From Spirodela intermedia (taxonomy: Eukaryota > Streptophyta > Magnoliopsida > Alismatales > Araceae): DNA of 64,000 nucleotides. The DNA lies in the NCBI GenBank assembly GCA_902729315.2, contig LR746275.1, positions 1,644,501 through 1,708,500 of the forward strand, written 5' to 3'. Each line of letters opens with the position of its first letter. Within the stretch, counting starts at the first letter, position 1. Below are positions 59,230 to 64,000 of this stretch, piece by piece. The notes under the pieces were generated by a model, which was given only the letters and a program-made list of their open reading frames with translations, was not told the DNA's origin and made no database searches. Position numbers and translations under genes: made by a program.

Positions 59230-62200
59230 TCATTCAAGGTCACCACCAATGAAGTTGCCTCTCTCATCCCAGGGGCGAGATTCGAACGACTTCCCAACAA
59301 CACTTCGCCTCTGGTTCGTCGTTCCATCCGAACATCTATACTCGGGGAAGTAATCAAGGAATCGCTTAGATCCTAGGTAGTTAACTCCATCGAACAGGAA
59401 GCTCTCTACCAAGTCCTGAGACACATGAGAGAGCGAGCATGGAGCTTGGGTGAGAGGAAAGACAATTAGAACTGACTGAAAATACAAAATTAGCCTCCTT
59501 GAAGATACCCTTGCAAGAGATTCGCCAATCAACTTCCTCAGAGTCGGATAGCCGGGATCCTGCTTTTCCAGTAATATGCTATTAGAATATCGATCAGCAG
59601 CGTTTGCCCACTGGAGTAAGAAAGTTTTACAAAACAACCCTGAAACTGACGTAAATATTTTGCAACCATAATAAATAGTCTTGGTTTCTTGGCTTTTTTA
59701 ATTGGACTCCCCACTTTCTGAAAATAAGGGGATGATGGGTGAAATTCAATTAAAGGCAGGATAAAAGGTTCTCCTTTCCCAATATGTAAATAATGATTAG
59801 GAAAAATGAATGGAAATCTGATCATTCAGGATCACATGATAGCAGAGGACGTATGTGGAGGGGAGATGGTTGCCCATGTTGAGCTCAAAGGGCACTCTAG
59901 CTGGATGTTGATGATACCGCAGTATCCGAAGAAGGTCTCTATTTATTTTTATTTTTTATTTTTTTTGACATAACTATTTTGAGATATGGTGAGTGACTCC
60001 GGCAGATAAAGAACTAAATACAAACCGTATGACGCAAAACCATGGGATGACGCTGAATCTTAAAGACAGAATGGTGGAGAATGAACAAGAGCCGAGTACC
60101 TATCCTCAAATTAAGATGCATAACATATTTTTGAGGGAAAGGAATATTTTTGGATAAATTGGTGAAGGATATTGCCCATCCTCATAAACATGAACATTCA
60201 AATGGATTTTATGAATGACGTTGGAGCATCTATCACCTTCTCAGTCCGCCAAGTGAGATATCTGTGTTGTGCTTGGCGATTAAGAAGAATTTTCTCTGGA
60301 TCTTTCTCTTCTACAGACTGCTCCACCATTTCAAACCACACCTATGATATAAGCAGTAATATCAGAACAGAACATAAGCTCAGGAAGCATATCATTGGAA
60401 ATACACCAGGAATTTGACAGTTTGTTAACCCGGAAGGCCTCAGGCTGCAATTAAGACAATTAATTTAGGACATCCACCCAACTTCTGTTCATCAGAAAAT
60501 CGCATGCAGTAGGAGACTGTTAATTCATCTTCAATTTTGTGCAATTTTATACTCTATTTTTGTATCCATAACCATTTGTTCAGCCGTATGATTGACACAT
60601 AAGTTAATGGCAGAGCAGGGTTACCTTTCTTCAGCAGAAAGCAAGCATTCCCTAACTTGTGCAAAATAGATGTTTAAGGTGTGCTTTGAAAATGACTGAA
60701 AATATCCAATTTTGATAAAAATCAACATGTTAAAAATGGTATTGTTTCCGATGGTAACTGAGGATGAATGCAACCGGACAATCAACACAACTGGTAATAG
60801 AAGTAAAATGCAGATATAAAATAGGCATGTATAAAATACAGGGTAAGTTGACTGATCATCCAATTTGACCGAATTGTTTCTGACCATTATGGCTCCTGAA
60901 CAATCTAGAAGAGTTATTTCATCCTGTCTACGATAGCCTATGAAGAAAGCGGTGCAGGAATATCAGACATTAATCTGTAGAGCTTGCTTCCATGGAAATG
61001 CCTAAATTTACAATGAAACCCAGAGCTACCTTCGTATTACCTCGCTGAGGAAATGAACAAGTGGAAGAATAAGGGAATACAAGCATCATCTGTAGCTAGA
61101 CAAAGTCATCAGTGTAAGACTGCAAAAGTAGATTTGGTATTTTCTCGTGGACCCTTCAGCAGATGTGATTGGAGGGGTACGAATGAGAGAAGACCTAATA
61201 CTGCTCTGTTTTGCCGGTTGATCACTCTTTCATCTAAGATTTTCTAGGCTTCTTCTCAACTTACCAATAATTATATTCAAGATGGTGCTTTCTACCACAT
61301 GACAATGTTTCTGCTGCTACCACTTTGTTTGTGTTAGACTCCACCCCTTTTATGTTTCAGTCCTACTCTTTAAAAAACATAAAACTTCAATGCCCCACTA
61401 TTGAGTCACTCATGTCTCCACTCACCACTTTTCCTTGAACGTTTTCCGAAAGAACTTTATAGCAGACTTATTCTAAGGGGGCTTGTGCATAGAATTTTCG
61501 CTCCTCAGTTTATAAAATTCTTGGCTCCATCTGACAAAGAGCTTGGAAGGTTCGTTTCTTTGAACATATTTTAGGAATCTCTCTAATAACTTCACACAGA
61601 AGGTTACTAGTTAAAAACATGGTAGGCACAAACATCCCATTTACCCTTTTGGATGCCAAAATAGCCACGCAAGACCATCCATAGACCAAATCATTTAATA
61701 GATGGAGGGAGCACATAGGTTTTGTCCATACTCGTTTACAGGAATAACCATCTCTGTAGATACTCCAATTCCTACCCCTGATCCCTAGAATGTCTCAAGT
61801 ATGGAGGCTAAATTTTCTTATTAATATAAGAGATAATGAAATAATGAACTTCCCTGCATCCTTGCCTCGTCATATACATTTTGGCGAGATATATCATACC
61901 ATGTAATTCCCCTCATCTAATTTCATATGGTCATCTGGATAGAAAAGCTTTGCAAACCGATGATTAGAGCATGCCCGAGCTGCCAAAGAAGATACATCAC
62001 TCAAATATTTGGGTATTGAACACAGATTGGCCTAGAAGCACGAACTAGAATCCCTAAACTCCCAGGCAGGAAAAACTGTAATGCCCACTTTGATACAAAA
62101 GCCAGAGGCTTCCAGCAACCATAACGGCAGTGCACCACAGGTGGAATGTGGCAGCCAAAGAAACCAGAATATGACAATTCATCTAGTTGTCGTAACACAG

Positions 62201-63702
62201 AACAACTTGAAGATATTTGGGAGAGGTGAGAGGGGGAGAAACTTGTAGAAAAAGGAAGAACAACCGCTACACCAACCACAACACTAGATGAGCCCCTCAG
62301 AGTATCTAGTGAAGAAAAATGCACAAAATAGGGCTACAACAACAACCGACCACTAGACCAGCCCTATGACAGGAACACGGCATTAAAATCTAGATAGGGT
62401 CCCTGACAGCAACTGCGCTGAAAGGAGACTCCAAGACATTAAAAGAAATAAAAATATGCTCCTCAAGCACACCCTTTTTCACAGGTTTTACCCTTGAGTT
62501 CAAATCCTGAGCTGCTGTGGACTAGGATGCCAAAGTGACTAGCAGAAAGGACCAAGACCTTGATCTAAATCAATGAAGATTATGAGACCCCTACAACCTT
62601 GGATACGATATCCAGTAGCACTCAGATCTGCCAAATAACGAAAAAACGAAGATGTTCATGATGTTAGCAATATTGACAATCTATTTTTACGTGTTTCACT
62701 GAGTACATTATAATAATGACGTAATATGGTTCAGTAGCAAAAGCTGATCTCCCTCCCTGCCTTATTTACTGGAGATTTTGACGTGATCAATAATTTTTAT
62801 TCAAAAGAAGCTAAGACTCGAGGTTAGGCCATGCCACAAATGATGAATAAAAATATTTAAGGCTCATAAAAAGGCCTGATGTAATGATACCTTAAGATAC
62901 TCCATGAACGCAGAATATAAACTCTCATGCCTATAAAGACTTGGACTAAACTTGCTCCAGATCACAACTGGCGAAAAAAATCTTATAGATTCAAACGTAA
63001 TCTTCCCCCCCCATGGAAAAAGCTGCATCAATTTGCGATAAACGTTCAAGCATTATTTTCTTTCTACAAAAAAAAGAAAAGAAATAAAGTTACTAAGGTG
63101 GTGAACGTGAGTAACAAAAGTTGTCATCAGACCTCAGCATATTGCTGGCAAAGAGGTAATAGCTTCTTATAATACTTGTCCATATGCTCACTTTGGGTCA
63201 TGGCACCATGTAGAGGATTCAAGTCCCTAAAATATGATTAAATGAAGAAAAGTATCATAGGAGAAGCCACCAAAGAGGGATGCATATAAGTAAATAAGAA
63301 AATAAAAAATACTAAAAAAAATCAGGTTTGTTGACATAATTGAGGCGTAGATGGTGAATAATAGTATATATATAATATTTATGACGTGACAACCAAGTGA
63401 AATGAAGGACTTAACAAAAGAAAATCAGGACTAGGGTTTATTAGGATAGAGTGAGCTTCTTTCATAGTCTGACAGAAGGAAGATAAAAGCACTAGTTAAT
63501 TATAGGTTCTATTAAATGAGGGACAGAAGATTTACCATCCAGGACTTAACTCGCAAAATGTTAGATTTAATAACGAGGAAAAGGTCTCTAGGAGATGGAG
63601 ATGATACTCTAGGAACCGAATGTAGAATGTTGATATCCAGTGGTCCTTCACATGGGAATCCCAACGTGCTAATGTGACTGAAGAAATATTGACTCTTGGT
63701 GT
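59230..63702 (-). CDS. Unrecognised multi-exon minus-strand gene (partial model)
   Basis: Supported exons on the minus strand: 63536-63702 (VTLARWDSHVKDHWISTFYI), 63133-63226 (DLNPLHGAMTQSEHMDKYYK), 62891-63022 (FFSPVVIWSKFSPSLYRHES), 60237-60341 (VWFEMVEQSVEEKDPEKILL), 59509-59610 (NSILLEKQDPGYPTLRKLIG) and 59230-59415 (FLFDGVNYLGSKRFLDYFPE), ending in a stop. The first three join in phase with good GT-AG signals, as do the last two. The parts between 60342 and 62890, and around 59820-59900, were not resolved; candidate blocks at about 62573-62620 and 60637-60670 lacked consistent phase. The 5' end is not found and may lie beyond 64000. I recognise no family or catalytic motif; hydrophobic stretches are too short to call membrane helices. 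A degenerate gene is possible. Confidence 0.5.
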
Positions 63703-64000
63703 CTGCTGTCTTGCGGACAGTATGCAATTATGAAACATGATAATACAACAAACTTTCATTCTACTTTTCATCTTGCTCAGGATTAGAGTTAGAGTTTCCG
63801 TTCCCTAGTCAAATGCAGCAGGCATTGAAAACCTATAAAGGATGTATTGTTACATTAAATAGCCACCTAAATCTTCTTCGTGAAAATCCTTCCTTGTTAG
63901 CTGATATGTTGTAAGCCCTGTGATACCTTGATGGAGCTTGGTAATTGATCCTTCACCAATCCACAATATGAATCATTTTTTGTCTAGTGTCACTAGCTTC
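63703..64000. other. Right edge, no feature recognised
   Basis: AT-rich sequence, probably intron or 5' flank of the minus-strand gene whose first seen exon ends at 63702. Nothing else is visible before the window ends. Confidence 0.4.

Noticed and set aside
61440-62324. Coding-like minus-strand ORFs at 61510-61716 and 62001-62324
   Set aside because: No splice-consistent link to the exons on either side and no motif recognised; could be intronic repeat sequence.
63512-63727. Alternative minus-strand frame reading GFPCEGPLDINILHSVPRV at the first exon of the right-hand gene
   Set aside because: It ends in a phase that runs into a stop in the next exon, whereas the frame with VTLARWDSHVKDHW joins cleanly across two further exons.
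1-64000. Search for CRISPR arrays, bacterial operons or Shine-Dalgarno-led genes
   Set aside because: The window is intron-containing plant nuclear DNA; the tandem arrays found lack repeat-spacer structure.

Overview
The window is plant nuclear DNA. The genes are interrupted by many GT-AG introns, the protein families are plant ones (an RNR2 with plant-like exon content, calmodulin-like CML, pfam07839 calmodulin-binding protein, PTM-type DDT/PHD protein), and AT-rich, CpG-poor intergenic blocks separate gene islands. The intronless CML is extremely GC-rich and several 5' exons (CML, hydrolases, RNR2) are much richer in GC than the rest of their genes. That gradient is typical of monocots, so I infer a monocot-like flowering plant; the species cannot be read from the sequence.

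Layout, left to right. 1-2199: AT-rich, no gene. 2200-10018 (+): a nine-exon alpha/beta hydrolase of the DUF1749 (UPF0613) family with one 3.8-kb intron. 10019-13758: AT-rich, no gene. 13759-19375 (-): an unrecognised conserved plant protein with C-terminal hydrophobic helices. 19376-20785: promoter region plus three tandem copies of a ~210-220-bp repeat. 20786-23934 (-): a seven-exon dienelactone hydrolase-like protein with an intact Cys-Asp-His triad and a 22-nt exon. 24781-28956 (-): the complete nine-exon small subunit of ribonucleotide reductase; one intron is almost wholly a ~120-bp minisatellite. 29675-30280 (-): an intronless four-EF-hand calmodulin-like protein. 32021-33655 (+): an intronless calmodulin-binding-domain protein, divergent from the CML. 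33656-37467: AT-rich spacer. 37468-52354 (+): a nine-exon DDT/PHD chromatin protein of the PTM family (1557 codons by my splicing), with introns of 2.1, 3.8 and 3.6 kb. 52355-64000: AT-rich sequence with a solo-LTR-like insertion and two clusters of minus-strand exons (55518-56231 and 59230-63702) whose product I do not recognise.

Four or five neighbours (hydrolase, RNR2, CML, calmodulin-binding protein, PTM-like) are ordinary housekeeping or signalling genes with no evident shared pathway, except that the divergent CML and calmodulin-binding protein both belong to calcium signalling. RNR2 carries an E2F-type motif upstream, fitting S-phase expression. Exon coordinates for the five recognised multi-exon or intronless genes were derived by hand from splice signals, reading phase and family conservation, and the phases close exactly. 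The unrecognised genes are partial models. I found no new multi-gene system; the most unusual observations are the intron-filling minisatellite in RNR2, the 32-nt zinc-ligand exon isolated between two giant introns in the PTM-like gene, and the uncharacterised minus-strand exon clusters.
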